Source: Desulfuromonadaceae bacterium
GTDB lineage: Bacteria; Desulfobacterota; Desulfuromonadia; Geobacterales; Pseudopelobacteraceae
DNA length: 43,427 bases
Reading direction: 5' to 3'
Assembly (NCBI GenBank): GCA_028687585.1
Contig: JAQTZV010000036.1
Coordinates: 1-43,427, forward strand
The translations under genes were made by a program, and so were the position numbers. The notes under the pieces were generated by a model. The model saw only the letters and a list, made by a program, of their open reading frames with translations. It did no database searches and was not told the DNA's origin. Below are positions 1-7,403 of this stretch, in pieces; position 1 is the stretch's first letter; the number at the start of each line of letters is the position of its first letter.

Positions 1-160
1 TGTAGAGACCTTCGGCGATACTGCCGTCACGACGGGTGGCCGGGCGCTTCTCGTACAGGACCATGCCGTCACAGAGGCTTTCGATGTCGCGGTCAATCAG
101 GTTGTGGTCGATCAGGTGTGCCGGGGCGGTGCGGGAAATGATTTCGTCTGCTGTAGCCAT
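1..160 (-). CDS. bamA: 6-oxocyclohex-1-ene-1-carbonyl-CoA hydrolase (ring hydrolase), N-terminal part, truncated by window edge
   Basis: The 53 visible residues begin MATADEIISRTAPAHLIDHN and continue through SLCDGMVLYEKRPATRRDGS. From memory this matches the N-terminus of BamA/Oah of Geobacter and other obligate-anaerobe aromatic degraders, which hydrolytically opens the cyclic dienoyl-CoA-derived ring in the benzoyl-CoA pathway. The ATG at 160 follows a good AAGGAG site. A sigma70-like promoter lies just upstream, so the gene may be expressed separately from the acetone genes before it. This is not the outer-membrane BamA. The crotonase fold lies beyond the window, so identity rests on the N-terminal stretch only. 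Confidence 0.72.
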   Translation of the reverse strand, partial: MATADEIISRTAPAHLIDHNLIDRDIESLCDGMVLYEKRPATRRDGSIAEGLY

Positions 161-191
161 GAAGTTTCTCCTTATTAGTTATTCAGGCAAA

Positions 192-221
192 TAAGTACCT
201 CAATACCGATTTATATGTCAA
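192..221 (-). promoter_or_regulatory. candidate sigma70 promoter for bamA
   Basis: On the minus strand TTGACA (221-216) is followed after 18 bases by TACTTA (197-192), about 30 bases before the bamA start. The -35 box is perfect; the -10 is fair and the spacing is one base long. Confidence 0.42.
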
Positions 222-265
222 GGGAAATGTGCTCGTCCAGCACCCGTAAACTGACTTAATTGCGG

Positions 266-676
266 CTAAAGTTGACTCCCTACCTGGCAGAGTTCGGTCA
301 AAATCCCCCGACTACTCTCCGGATTGATAAAAGCAATCATCGTCCCATGGGCTCCATGACGAGGGGCTCTATCGATCATCCTGATGCCTTTTGCTTCAAG
401 CTGCTTGATAGCCGCCGCTAAATCATCAACTTCGTAGGCAATATGATGGATTCCCGGCCCGTTTGTATTTAGAAACTTATAAATAATACTCTCGTTGCCA
501 GTAGGCTCCAGTAGTTCGATCTTAGACTCGCCAATCTGAAAAAAGGCCACCTTGACCTGGTATCCGACAACCTCCTCAATGCCCGTGAAGGTCATGCCGA
601 ACAGGCCTCCGTAATGGGGCATCGCCTCTTCCAGATTGTGTACGGCAATACCGATGTGATTAATTTTTTTCAGCAT
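266..676 (-). CDS. mce: methylmalonyl-CoA epimerase (glyoxalase/VOC fold)
   Basis: The 136-residue product has the usual family length of about 130-150. It shows the HIGIAV opening (metal-ligand His), the central GIHHIAYEVDD motif with the second metal-binding His, and the ending TELCQ with the Glu typical of methylmalonyl-CoA epimerases. The enzyme interconverts (R)- and (S)-methylmalonyl-CoA on the propionyl-CoA to succinyl-CoA route. The ATG at 676 overlaps the adk stop (ATGCTGA), suggesting translational coupling; a GTG at 682 is an alternative start. In this operon its likely purpose is handling propionyl-CoA, for example from butanone carboxylation and thiolysis. That role is inference; the family assignment is firm. 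Confidence 0.85.
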   Translation of the reverse strand: MLKKINHIGIAVHNLEEAMPHYGGLFGMTFTGIEEVVGYQVKVAFFQIGESKIELLEPTGNESIIYKFLNTNGPGIHHIAYEVDDLAAAIKQLEAKGIRMIDRAPRHGAHGTMIAFINPESSRGILTELCQVGSQL

Positions 677-1350
677 ATCCACTCAGACCTGTTTCCGAGT
701 ATATCGAGAATGTTCCGCTGAATACCTTCGATCGACCCACTGCCATTGATGGTTCTCAGCAGAGAGTCGTCTGCATAGTACGCTGCGAGAGGTGCAGTTT
801 GCTGTTCATATACATCCAGGCGCATTCGCATAGAATCTTCATTGTCGTCATCGCGCTGGTAGAGTTCACCGCCACAACCGTCACATTTGTCACCTGACGC
901 AGAAGGGTCAAAAACCTGATTGAAGCCTTTCCCGCAGCTGTGGCAGGAGAGACGCCCGGTAATTCTTGCCAACAGCTCATCCTTGGCGACTTCGACAGAA
1001 ATCACATGATCAATGGCCTTACCACGAACTAGCAGGATTTTTTTCAACTCAACGGCCTGATGTAATGTTCGAGGAAAACCGTCAAGGATAAAACCTTTTT
1101 CACAATCGGATTTGGTTAACCGTTCCTCGACAATGCCAATCACAATCTCATCGGAAACCAAAGCCCCCATATCCATTAATTCTTTGGCTTTGATGCCCAG
1201 CGGCGTCTGCTCTTTTACGGCTGCGCGAAGAATTTCACCTGTAGATATATGGGGAAGTTTGAAGCAAGTCGTCAGCATTTTTGCCTGAGTACCTTTACCG
1301 GCTCCGGGAGGTCCGAGAAGTACAAGATTCAAGGTTCTCTCTGTAGTCAT
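670..1350 (-). CDS. adk: adenylate kinase, zinc-type long form
   Basis: The 226-residue product carries the P-loop GPPGAGKGTQAK near the N-terminus, the DGFPRTLHQA segment, and a long LID with two CxxC pairs (CHSC and CDGC) that form the structural zinc site, then QRDDDNEDSMRMRL. It catalyses ATP + AMP = 2 ADP in the cytosol. The ATG at 1350 is preferred over the upstream one at 1368 because AGGAAGG sits correctly before it. Its placement between acetone genes and the epimerase, not with ribosomal-protein genes, is unusual. Acetone carboxylase and aryl-CoA ligases make AMP, so it probably serves AMP recycling for this block. It may be a second copy; that cannot be judged here. Confidence 0.93.
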   Translation of the reverse strand: MTTERTLNLVLLGPPGAGKGTQAKMLTTCFKLPHISTGEILRAAVKEQTPLGIKAKELMDMGALVSDEIVIGIVEERLTKSDCEKGFILDGFPRTLHQAVELKKILLVRGKAIDHVISVEVAKDELLARITGRLSCHSCGKGFNQVFDPSASGDKCDGCGGELYQRDDDNEDSMRMRLDVYEQQTAPLAAYYADDSLLRTINGSGSIEGIQRNILDILGNRSEWIC

Positions 1351-1395
1351 AATTTCCTTCCTTTTCATTTTTTGCTGTTTGAATTGAATTTATTT

Positions 1396-1512
1396 CAATT
1401 TTAAATCAAGAGTGATATCAAGGCGAAGAGGATTGAGGCGACGAAGGCATACAACGAGTATGTTGAGGAGCCAAAAACGAGCCAACGAAGATAGCGCCTT
1501 GATTTAGAATTG
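1396..1512. repeat. candidate interspersed intergenic repeat with inverted ends
   Basis: About 117 bases between the DUF35 gene and adk are bounded by 15-base inverted arms (CAATTTTAAATCAAG at 1396-1410 and CTTGATTTAGAATTG at 1498-1512, one mismatch). A second nested match is ATCAAGGCG/CGCCTTGAT. The interior is rich in GAGG/ACGA words and reads open without an obvious gene. It resembles short palindromic intergenic elements that I associate with Geobacter genomes, but no second copy exists in this window. Confidence 0.5.
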
Positions 1513-1529
1513 GTATTAGCCGGCAGCAA

Positions 1530-1751
1530 CTAGCCAAATGAATAGATGGGATTCCCCTTTTCATCTTCCGCGAGAAACCTCACCTCCATACCAACCGCGA
1601 TATCCGTTTTTTCTGTGTATCCTTCGACCCTCGCCATCAGTTTCTTCCGATTATCCTCCACAACGGCTAATACGTATGGCGTTTTCCCCTGAAAAGCCTC
1701 CGTACTGCTATGCACAACGCAAAAGGAATATATGGCTCCGCACCTCTTCAT
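1530..1751 (-). CDS. short DUF35/OB-fold acyl-CoA-associated protein lacking the zinc ribbon
   Basis: The 73-residue product begins MKRCGAIYSFCVVHSSTEAF and continues with TPYVLAVVEDN and a GMEVRF strand, which is the OB-fold half of DUF35 (PF01796) proteins. Family members are usually about 130 residues with an N-terminal CxxC...CxxC zinc ribbon; here only the OB fold remains. The start at 1751 has a strong GGGGGAGG site and follows the thiolase stop by four bases, so a longer protein would have to overlap the thiolase out of frame. DUF35 proteins commonly pair with SCP2-type thiolases (for example BbsA with BbsB), so it is probably a thiolase partner. It could be a degraded form, but the tidy ribosome site argues for a working small protein. 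Confidence 0.72.
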   Translation of the reverse strand: MKRCGAIYSFCVVHSSTEAFQGKTPYVLAVVEDNRKKLMARVEGYTEKTDIAVGMEVRFLAEDEKGNPIYSFG

Positions 1752-1755
1752 CTCA

Positions 1756-2919
1756 CTACCTCCCCCGAAAGATATTGACAACGCAGGTGGCTGCAGTGCC
1801 GCCAATGTTGTGAGTCAAGCCGATGTCCGCCTTCTTTAACTGCCGCGGACCACCATCTCCACGCAGCTGAGTAACTATTTCATAAATCTGGCTTAAGCCA
1901 GTTGCGCCGATGGGATGTCCTTTGGCTTTCAAGCCGCCACTTACATTGATTGGAATCTGGCCGTTGATTGCTGTTTTTCCTTCAGAAACAGCACGTGCCC
2001 CCTGACCTTTAACAAAGAACCCCAAATCCTCAGTATTGATAATTTGTGTTATGGTAAAACAGTCATGTACCTCCGCCAGGTCGATCTGCGCCGGCGAGAG
2101 TCCTGCCATCGAATACGCCTGATGTGCCGCACGTACGGTAGCGGCAAAAGTTGTCATGCTCCCTTTAGAAGCCAGGGTCAGCGAGTCACCGGCCTGCCCA
2201 CAACCGACTACTTCCACCAGGCGCTTTGGGCAAAAGCTCTCTGCCACATCGGTTGCCGCAAGCATTACAAAGGCAGCACCGTCAGAGACCAGAGAACAGT
2301 CGAATATGGTGAAGGGATCGGCGATCGGAAAGCCGTTCTTCACCTGCTCCACAGTAATCCTCTTCTGCATCTGTGCGTCGGGATTCAGCAAGGCGTTTTC
2401 GTGGTTCTGCACGGCACACATGGCCATCGCATCCCGTACATTTCCGTACTCATGGAAATAACGCTGGGCAATCATGGCAAAGATGGAAGGGAAGGTGGCG
2501 CCAATGCCGGCCTCCAGATCTATGTCAGAGGCACCGGCAATCCCTGCAGTAACCGCCTCGGTCGACTGGTGGGTCATCTTTTCCACGCCACCGACCAGCA
2601 CGACATCATACATGCCTGATGCAACGGCACTTAGCGCCTGCCTGAAAGCCAGGCTTCCTGAGGCACAGGCGCCTTCAATCCGGATCGTCGGGATATGCCC
2701 CAAGCCCAGAACCTCCGCAGCCAACGGCCCCAAATGTCCTTGGCCTGAAAACGGCTGCCCACTGAAATTGCTCATAAAGAGCGCTTCAACATACTCCTTC
2801 CTGAGCCCGGCATTAGCGATCGCCTTTGTTCCTGCCTCCAGAATTAATTCTTTCAACGAAGTTTCCGGGAACCGTCCGAACCTGGTTTCACCGATACCAA
2901 CGACAGATACACTGCGCAT
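1756..2919 (-). CDS. SCP2/SCP-x type thiolase (acetoacetyl-CoA thiolase candidate)
   Basis: The 387-residue product has the nucleophile motif EGACASG (Cys85), HDCFTI, and GGLKAKGHPIGATG near residues 325-340. The C-terminal motif is HNIGG where classical thiolases have CSGG, so the second catalytic Cys is replaced as in SCP-x type enzymes. It should cleave a 3-oxoacyl-CoA with CoA. After the CoA-transferase genes the expected substrate is acetoacetyl-CoA (giving two acetyl-CoA), or 3-oxopentanoyl-CoA if butanone is used. It starts 31 bases after scoB with a GGAGAGG site and is followed by its DUF35 partner. Substrate is inferred from context. Confidence 0.88.
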   Translation of the reverse strand: MRSVSVVGIGETRFGRFPETSLKELILEAGTKAIANAGLRKEYVEALFMSNFSGQPFSGQGHLGPLAAEVLGLGHIPTIRIEGACASGSLAFRQALSAVASGMYDVVLVGGVEKMTHQSTEAVTAGIAGASDIDLEAGIGATFPSIFAMIAQRYFHEYGNVRDAMAMCAVQNHENALLNPDAQMQKRITVEQVKNGFPIADPFTIFDCSLVSDGAAFVMLAATDVAESFCPKRLVEVVGCGQAGDSLTLASKGSMTTFAATVRAAHQAYSMAGLSPAQIDLAEVHDCFTITQIINTEDLGFFVKGQGARAVSEGKTAINGQIPINVSGGLKAKGHPIGATGLSQIYEIVTQLRGDGGPRQLKKADIGLTHNIGGTAATCVVNIFRGR

Positions 2920-2950
2920 TTCTCACCTCTCCTGTCTCCTGATACGTGGA

Positions 2951-3610
2951 TTACTGCACTGCTATCGTCTTCAGCAGTGGGTCAATTATTAATTTCGATT
3001 CGGTTACCAGCTGCACATCATCTACCGAATACCCAAGAGCGATTTCCTTCAGCACCAAACCGGCCCTGGTTATATCAATAACCGCCCTGTCAGTGATTAT
3101 ACGATTCACGACCCCTTTACCGGTCAGCGGCAGGGAACAATTGTTCACGATTTTGGGCTGACCGTTCTTGCTGCAATGCTCCATGATTATGACGACCCGT
3201 TGCGCCCCATGAACCAGATCCATGGCGCCCCCCGGACCTTTCACCATTTTTCCCGGCACCACCCAGTTGGCCAGGTCTCCAGCAGCTGACACTTCCATGC
3301 CCCCCAGAATGGAGAGATTTATATGTCCGCCACGGATCATGGCGAATGACTCGGCGCTACAAAAGAGGCTTGCCCCCGGTGTCATCGTGATGGTCTCTTT
3401 GCCGGCATTGATCAACTCCGGGTCAATTTCTGCTTCCGTCGGATAGGGACCGATCCCGAGCAGGCCGTTTTCCGACTGCAAAACTACATGCTTGTCATCT
3501 GGTATATAGTTGGCTACCAGCGTCGGGATGCCGATACCCAGGTTCACATAAAAGCCGCTCTCAATTTCCTGCGCGGCGCGTTGCGCAATCTGCTCTCTGG
3601 TCAATGACAT
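2951..3610 (-). CDS. scoB: succinyl-CoA:3-oxoacid CoA-transferase, subunit B
   Basis: The 219-residue product has the family-I CoA-transferase B fold, including NLGIGIPTLVANYIP and SENGLLGIGPYP with the catalytic Glu at about residue 47, plus the glycine-rich KGPGGAMDLVHGA. With subunit A it moves CoA from succinyl-CoA (or acetyl-CoA) to acetoacetate, activating the carboxylation product for thiolysis. Its start overlaps the end of scoA by 10 bases. The preferred CoA donor cannot be read from the sequence. Confidence 0.92.
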   Translation of the reverse strand: MSLTREQIAQRAAQEIESGFYVNLGIGIPTLVANYIPDDKHVVLQSENGLLGIGPYPTEAEIDPELINAGKETITMTPGASLFCSAESFAMIRGGHINLSILGGMEVSAAGDLANWVVPGKMVKGPGGAMDLVHGAQRVVIIMEHCSKNGQPKIVNNCSLPLTGKGVVNRIITDRAVIDITRAGLVLKEIALGYSVDDVQLVTESKLIIDPLLKTIAVQ

Positions 3611-4314
3611 GGTCCGTTTCCTCCCGAGACGCGTACCGTTCTGCGCTCAATACGTTTTTCATAACCGGAGCATTCAATGACCCGTTGCACATAAATCCCA
3701 GGGGTATGGATAAAGTTGGGATCAAGCTCTCCTGTATCCACCAGTTGCTCAACTTCGGCAACGGTAACCTTGGCGGCGGCAGCCATCATCGGATTGAAGT
3801 TACATGACGTCTTGTTGTAAACAAGGTTGCCCGCCCTATCGCCTGTGCAGGCTTTGACAAAGGCAAAGTCCGCTGTCAGGGCGGTTTCGAGAACATACTC
3901 CTTGCCATTGAAGCCCCTTGTTTCCTTCCCTGAGGCCAACTGGGTTCCTACTCCGGCAGGGGTATAAAAGGCCGGAATACCGGCCCCCCCGGCCCTGATC
4001 CGTTCAGCCAGGGTTCCCTGCGGCACAAACTCCAGTTCCAGTTCACCGGAAAGGAATTGCCGTTCAAACTCCTTGTTTTCTCCCACGTACGAAGCGACCA
4101 TTTTTCTGATCTGCCTGGTCTTCAGAAGTGTTCCCAAGGCATAGTCATCGATTCCGCAGTTATTGGATATAATTGTCAGGTTCCTGGTACCTTTGCGAAG
4201 TAATCCCTCAATCAGCTTCTCAGGGACGCCGACAAGCCCAAACCCACCGGCCATGATGGTCGCACCGTCCTGAATGTCATTAATGGCTTCATCAATTGAA
4301 GTTCGGATTTTCAT
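3601..4314 (-). CDS. scoA: succinyl-CoA:3-oxoacid CoA-transferase, subunit A
   Basis: The 237-residue product shows the subunit A hallmarks: IMAGGFGLVGVPEKLI at about 20-35, NLTIISNNCGIDDYALG, and GIPAFYTPAGVGT. It forms the heteromeric CoA-transferase with ScoB. It lies 88 bases after acxC, beyond a strong GC-rich stem-loop, so it may be transcribed at a reduced level relative to acxABC. The last residues are slightly extended (EKRIERRTVRVSGGN) compared with the core fold. Confidence 0.92.
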   Translation of the reverse strand: MKIRTSIDEAINDIQDGATIMAGGFGLVGVPEKLIEGLLRKGTRNLTIISNNCGIDDYALGTLLKTRQIRKMVASYVGENKEFERQFLSGELELEFVPQGTLAERIRAGGAGIPAFYTPAGVGTQLASGKETRGFNGKEYVLETALTADFAFVKACTGDRAGNLVYNKTSCNFNPMMAAAAKVTVAEVEQLVDTGELDPNFIHTPGIYVQRVIECSGYEKRIERRTVRVSGGNGPCH

Positions 4315-4370
4315 GCCTGTTCTCCTTGCGCATTAGTTCAGGAAGGGTTCCAGGAAAGAATGCAAATAAT

Positions 4371-4394
4371 CGGCCGGGCGGTTTCGCCCGGCCG
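4371..4394 (-). terminator. strong stem-loop between acxC and scoA (attenuator or RNA processing site)
   Basis: A perfect 10-base stem CGGCCGGGCG / CGCCCGGCCG encloses a four-base loop. On the minus strand it is followed by ATTATTTGC, which is AT-rich but not a proper U tract. It sits 9 bases after the acxC stop and inside what otherwise looks like one operon. It could partly terminate, or protect the 3' end of acxABC mRNA. Confidence 0.6.
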
Positions 4395-4402
4395 TAATCA
4401 GT

Positions 4403-4909
4403 CTAGTTAGCGCGCTCCGGCAAAGGGAGATGAACCCACTCTTTGTAATAGGCATCGATGTCCGGTTCGAAGTCATGAATCACCGGATACCACGGCGTTG
4501 GTGCTTCGATATCCTGCATGATGCCGCAGGTCGGGCAACAGTACTCACGGTACACCTGCCACTTGGTATCCGGAGCCATGAGTTTGGGATACACCTGGCT
4601 CATCGCCTCTTCTGTGTCGCGTACATAGAGCAACGCGTTCAGTTTCCAGTTTTCCCGGTAATCGCCGAATATATGTCCGCAACTGCACTTTGTTACCCAT
4701 TTTTTATCCGCCAGTGACTGTACGATGTACAGATGTGGTCCAAGTGGAAGTATGATCTTGTCCTTCCAAGAAACCTTCTCCTGCAGGACATCAAGATAGA
4801 TCTCGAAACGCTCCGGGTCCTTTGGCATTGAAAGCATGCGATGCACCGAATCAGATTGTAATTTGCCATCGACCATATTGCCGATTTGTTCGCGTGTGTA
4901 AGTAGGCAT
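4403..4909 (-). CDS. acxC: acetone carboxylase, gamma subunit
   Basis: The 168-residue product matches the expected size of the acetone carboxylase gamma chain (about 20 kDa). It carries C75-x-C77-G-H79 and C124-C125-x-x-C128, likely a metal site, and lies directly after the two large subunits as in known acxABC clusters. The start MPTYTREQIG at 4909 has an AAGGAG site; the longer open frame upstream runs into acxB and is not used. With AcxA and AcxB it forms the cytosolic (alpha-beta-gamma)2 enzyme that carboxylates acetone to acetoacetate. Confidence 0.93.
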   Translation of the reverse strand: MPTYTREQIGNMVDGKLQSDSVHRMLSMPKDPERFEIYLDVLQEKVSWKDKIILPLGPHLYIVQSLADKKWVTKCSCGHIFGDYRENWKLNALLYVRDTEEAMSQVYPKLMAPDTKWQVYREYCCPTCGIMQDIEAPTPWYPVIHDFEPDIDAYYKEWVHLPLPERAN

Positions 4910-4958
4910 GGTTATTTCTCCTTTGATATGTATTGATGCTTCAAGTCGCAGATCGGGT

Positions 4959-7343
4959 TTATTCCTCGACCAGCACAATGGTTGTGACGTCCGGCAATTG
5001 CGACAAGTCCATACGGCTTGTCATGCCATGAGTCGGCACTCCCAATTCCGATTCCGGAAGCTGCCACTCCTGTGGTAGTTCCCAAAATGTTTTGAAATCG
5101 TTCAGGAACTTTTCGCTGAGACCAAAGCTGGTGGCGAACATGTGGCGAACCTGTACGGAGGCATCCTTGTTCAGTATCTTTTCCCGCTCACCCTTCATCC
5201 ACTCACGCGTTGGCCGGCTTCTCGCGATTCGCTCCTTGCGCATTTCGGCACGGCGGGTTTCCGTCTTGTCAGCGTCAACGCACCAGAGTCCCTTGGCATT
5301 CTGGGAAATCACAGCGCCATACACTTTTTCAGCGAACTCCGGGAGTACGGCACGGGTGTTGAGATCCATCTCGACAGATTTTGCTTCGCGGTCCAACGCA
5401 TCACCGAAGCCTGGTCCGCCACGTACGTAATTCAGGTACAGATCGTAATTTTCGAACAGGCTTTCTGTTGTCATCGCCTGCTGGTCGCGTTTTACCCGGG
5501 CATTTTCGCTGATTTTGCTCTCGTAATCGAAGTCACATGGGACACGGTCCGCGCCGAGCGGCAGCGGCAACCCTTGGGCGATCCGCTCTTTGAGATCCGT
5601 ATCGTGAGCTTCAAAACGGTACCCCGTGGCGGAGGGATACCCTCCCATGAAACCCCAGTCGCTGTTCATGTAGCCGTTCCCCATGAAGAACATGGTCCAG
5701 TCGCTTGCCTTCCAGACCATCCGGAGCGTTTCAAAACCACAGCCGCCGCGATATTTTCCATAGCCGCCGGAATTGGTCTTGACGTTGCGGCCAAGATACA
5801 GGAGCGGTTCTGCCATTTCCCATATTTCGATGTCACCCATGTCGCCTTCAGGGTTCCAGATCGCAGCGGCGTGATTCAGGCCGTCCTTGATAGCGCAGGC
5901 CCCGGTGCCTGTCGCAGCGGGTTCAAAGCTGTTGACGGCATGAACGTCGCCGTCCTGGTTGATTCCACCCCCCTGCAGCCAGTTGGAAGTGTTGCCGTTA
6001 CCGGCGTTGACTTCCTCAAGATAACCCCGACTGAAATATGCCTGACTCATGCCGCGCCACAGGGCCGACCAACCGGCTACCAGAAAATGCCAGGCGTAGG
6101 CATGACCGGTGCGGCGGTCGTCGGGATTCATCCAGGTCCCCTTTGGCAGGCGGAATTCGGTCGCGTAGTAAGCGCCATCGTTGATTCGCTCGGTCGGCAC
6201 CAGAGTTTGGGTCAGCATAACCCAGATACCGCTGGTGAACGCCACCTGATTGGCATTGTAGGAATGCCAGCCCCAGCGGCTTGCACCCTCAAAATCGAGT
6301 TTCCATGATCCATCAGGCCGGATGGTAATTTCCGCCGGCGCATGCATGATGGTATCAAGCTTGGCAAAAGGTGATGAGGTAACAACGTCCGGATGGGCGT
6401 AAGGGACATCGGTGAAGGCCACCTTACGGTACGTCCCGGGGATAGTCATTGCCTTGACGCGGTTAAGCAATCCGCGCCGGCCATCCTCAACACATTCATA
6501 TGCAAATTTTTGATACGCTCCCAAGCCTTCGGCTTCAATAACCTCTTCGACCAATTCTCGGATCATGTGACAGCCGGCGATGCGCGTGCGCTCATCGAGA
6601 ATCCAGTATTTGGGAGTACGCGTCGAACGCTGGCTTTCGTGCAGCCAGTCACGCAGCGGTACATCTTTGATGCCGGTCTTGCGACAGGTGATCTGGTAGC
6701 CGTCACCAAAACGTGTTGCCTGTCCGGTCGACATCGAACCCGGTGAAACCGAACCAGTGTCTATGACATGGGTAACTCCGCCAACCCAGCCAACCAGCTC
6801 TTCTTTCCAGAAAATCGGCACAATGGTCGCGATATCGCACGGATGAACGTTGCCAATGGAGCAGTCATTATTAGTGAACATGTCGCCGGGATTGATTCCA
6901 GGGTTATCTTCCCAATTGTTTTCGATCATGTACTTGATCGCGGCGCCCATTGTGCCGACATGAATAATAATGCCTGTCGAGGTCAAAACGCAGTCGCCTG
7001 CCGCATTGTAGAGGGTAAAACAGAGCTCCCCCTCTTGCTCTACGATCGGTGACGCTGCGATTTTTTTCGCAGTTTCACGTGAATGGACCAGCCCGCCCCG
7101 GAGTTTGGAAAACAGCTTTTCGTAGCGGATTGGATCATTTTCCTTTAAGTCCAGAGTTGCTATACCGTTATACTTGCCGGTCTGCTTGGTTCGAAGCAGT
7201 ACTCCATCTCGATGTTCTTTAAGGGTCAGACCGCTTGCAAGCAGACTTTTTCTTTCCGACGTGCCGCCACTGGAATCCGGAACAACAATCAGTTCCGGGC
7301 TGGATATAGATTCTACTTTTGTTTTTAGATTATCTTTTTTCAT
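4959..7343 (-). CDS. acxB: acetone carboxylase, alpha subunit (hydantoinase B/HyuB family)
   Basis: The 794-residue product is of the HyuB family, with VHPCDIATIVPIF, GGVTHVIDTGSVSPG and the TNNDCSIGNVHPCD region typical of ketone carboxylases rather than hydantoinases. In the studied enzymes the alpha chain holds the Mn site where the enolate and CO2 combine. The start at 7343 (MKKDNLKTKVES) follows GGAGG; the extra 17 codons upstream lack a site. The gap to acxA is 60 bases. Conversion costs ATP hydrolysed to AMP and two phosphates, which fits the adk gene downstream. Confidence 0.95.
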   Translation of the reverse strand: MKKDNLKTKVESISSPELIVVPDSSGGTSERKSLLASGLTLKEHRDGVLLRTKQTGKYNGIATLDLKENDPIRYEKLFSKLRGGLVHSRETAKKIAASPIVEQEGELCFTLYNAAGDCVLTSTGIIIHVGTMGAAIKYMIENNWEDNPGINPGDMFTNNDCSIGNVHPCDIATIVPIFWKEELVGWVGGVTHVIDTGSVSPGSMSTGQATRFGDGYQITCRKTGIKDVPLRDWLHESQRSTRTPKYWILDERTRIAGCHMIRELVEEVIEAEGLGAYQKFAYECVEDGRRGLLNRVKAMTIPGTYRKVAFTDVPYAHPDVVTSSPFAKLDTIMHAPAEITIRPDGSWKLDFEGASRWGWHSYNANQVAFTSGIWVMLTQTLVPTERINDGAYYATEFRLPKGTWMNPDDRRTGHAYAWHFLVAGWSALWRGMSQAYFSRGYLEEVNAGNGNTSNWLQGGGINQDGDVHAVNSFEPAATGTGACAIKDGLNHAAAIWNPEGDMGDIEIWEMAEPLLYLGRNVKTNSGGYGKYRGGCGFETLRMVWKASDWTMFFMGNGYMNSDWGFMGGYPSATGYRFEAHDTDLKERIAQGLPLPLGADRVPCDFDYESKISENARVKRDQQAMTTESLFENYDLYLNYVRGGPGFGDALDREAKSVEMDLNTRAVLPEFAEKVYGAVISQNAKGLWCVDADKTETRRAEMRKERIARSRPTREWMKGEREKILNKDASVQVRHMFATSFGLSEKFLNDFKTFWELPQEWQLPESELGVPTHGMTSRMDLSQLPDVTTIVLVEE

Positions 7344-7403
7344 CGCACTTCCTCCGATGTTTGTTTGGACATTATTGAGGTGGAACAGACGCAAATCTTC
7401 CGC

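Noticed and set aside
1915..2619. 234-codon open frame on the plus strand
   Set aside because: Antisense to the thiolase gene; no homology seen.
5142..6308. 388-codon open frame on the plus strand
   Set aside because: It lies wholly antisense to acxB, has no ribosome site or recognisable domain, and its composition mirrors the codon pattern of acxB.
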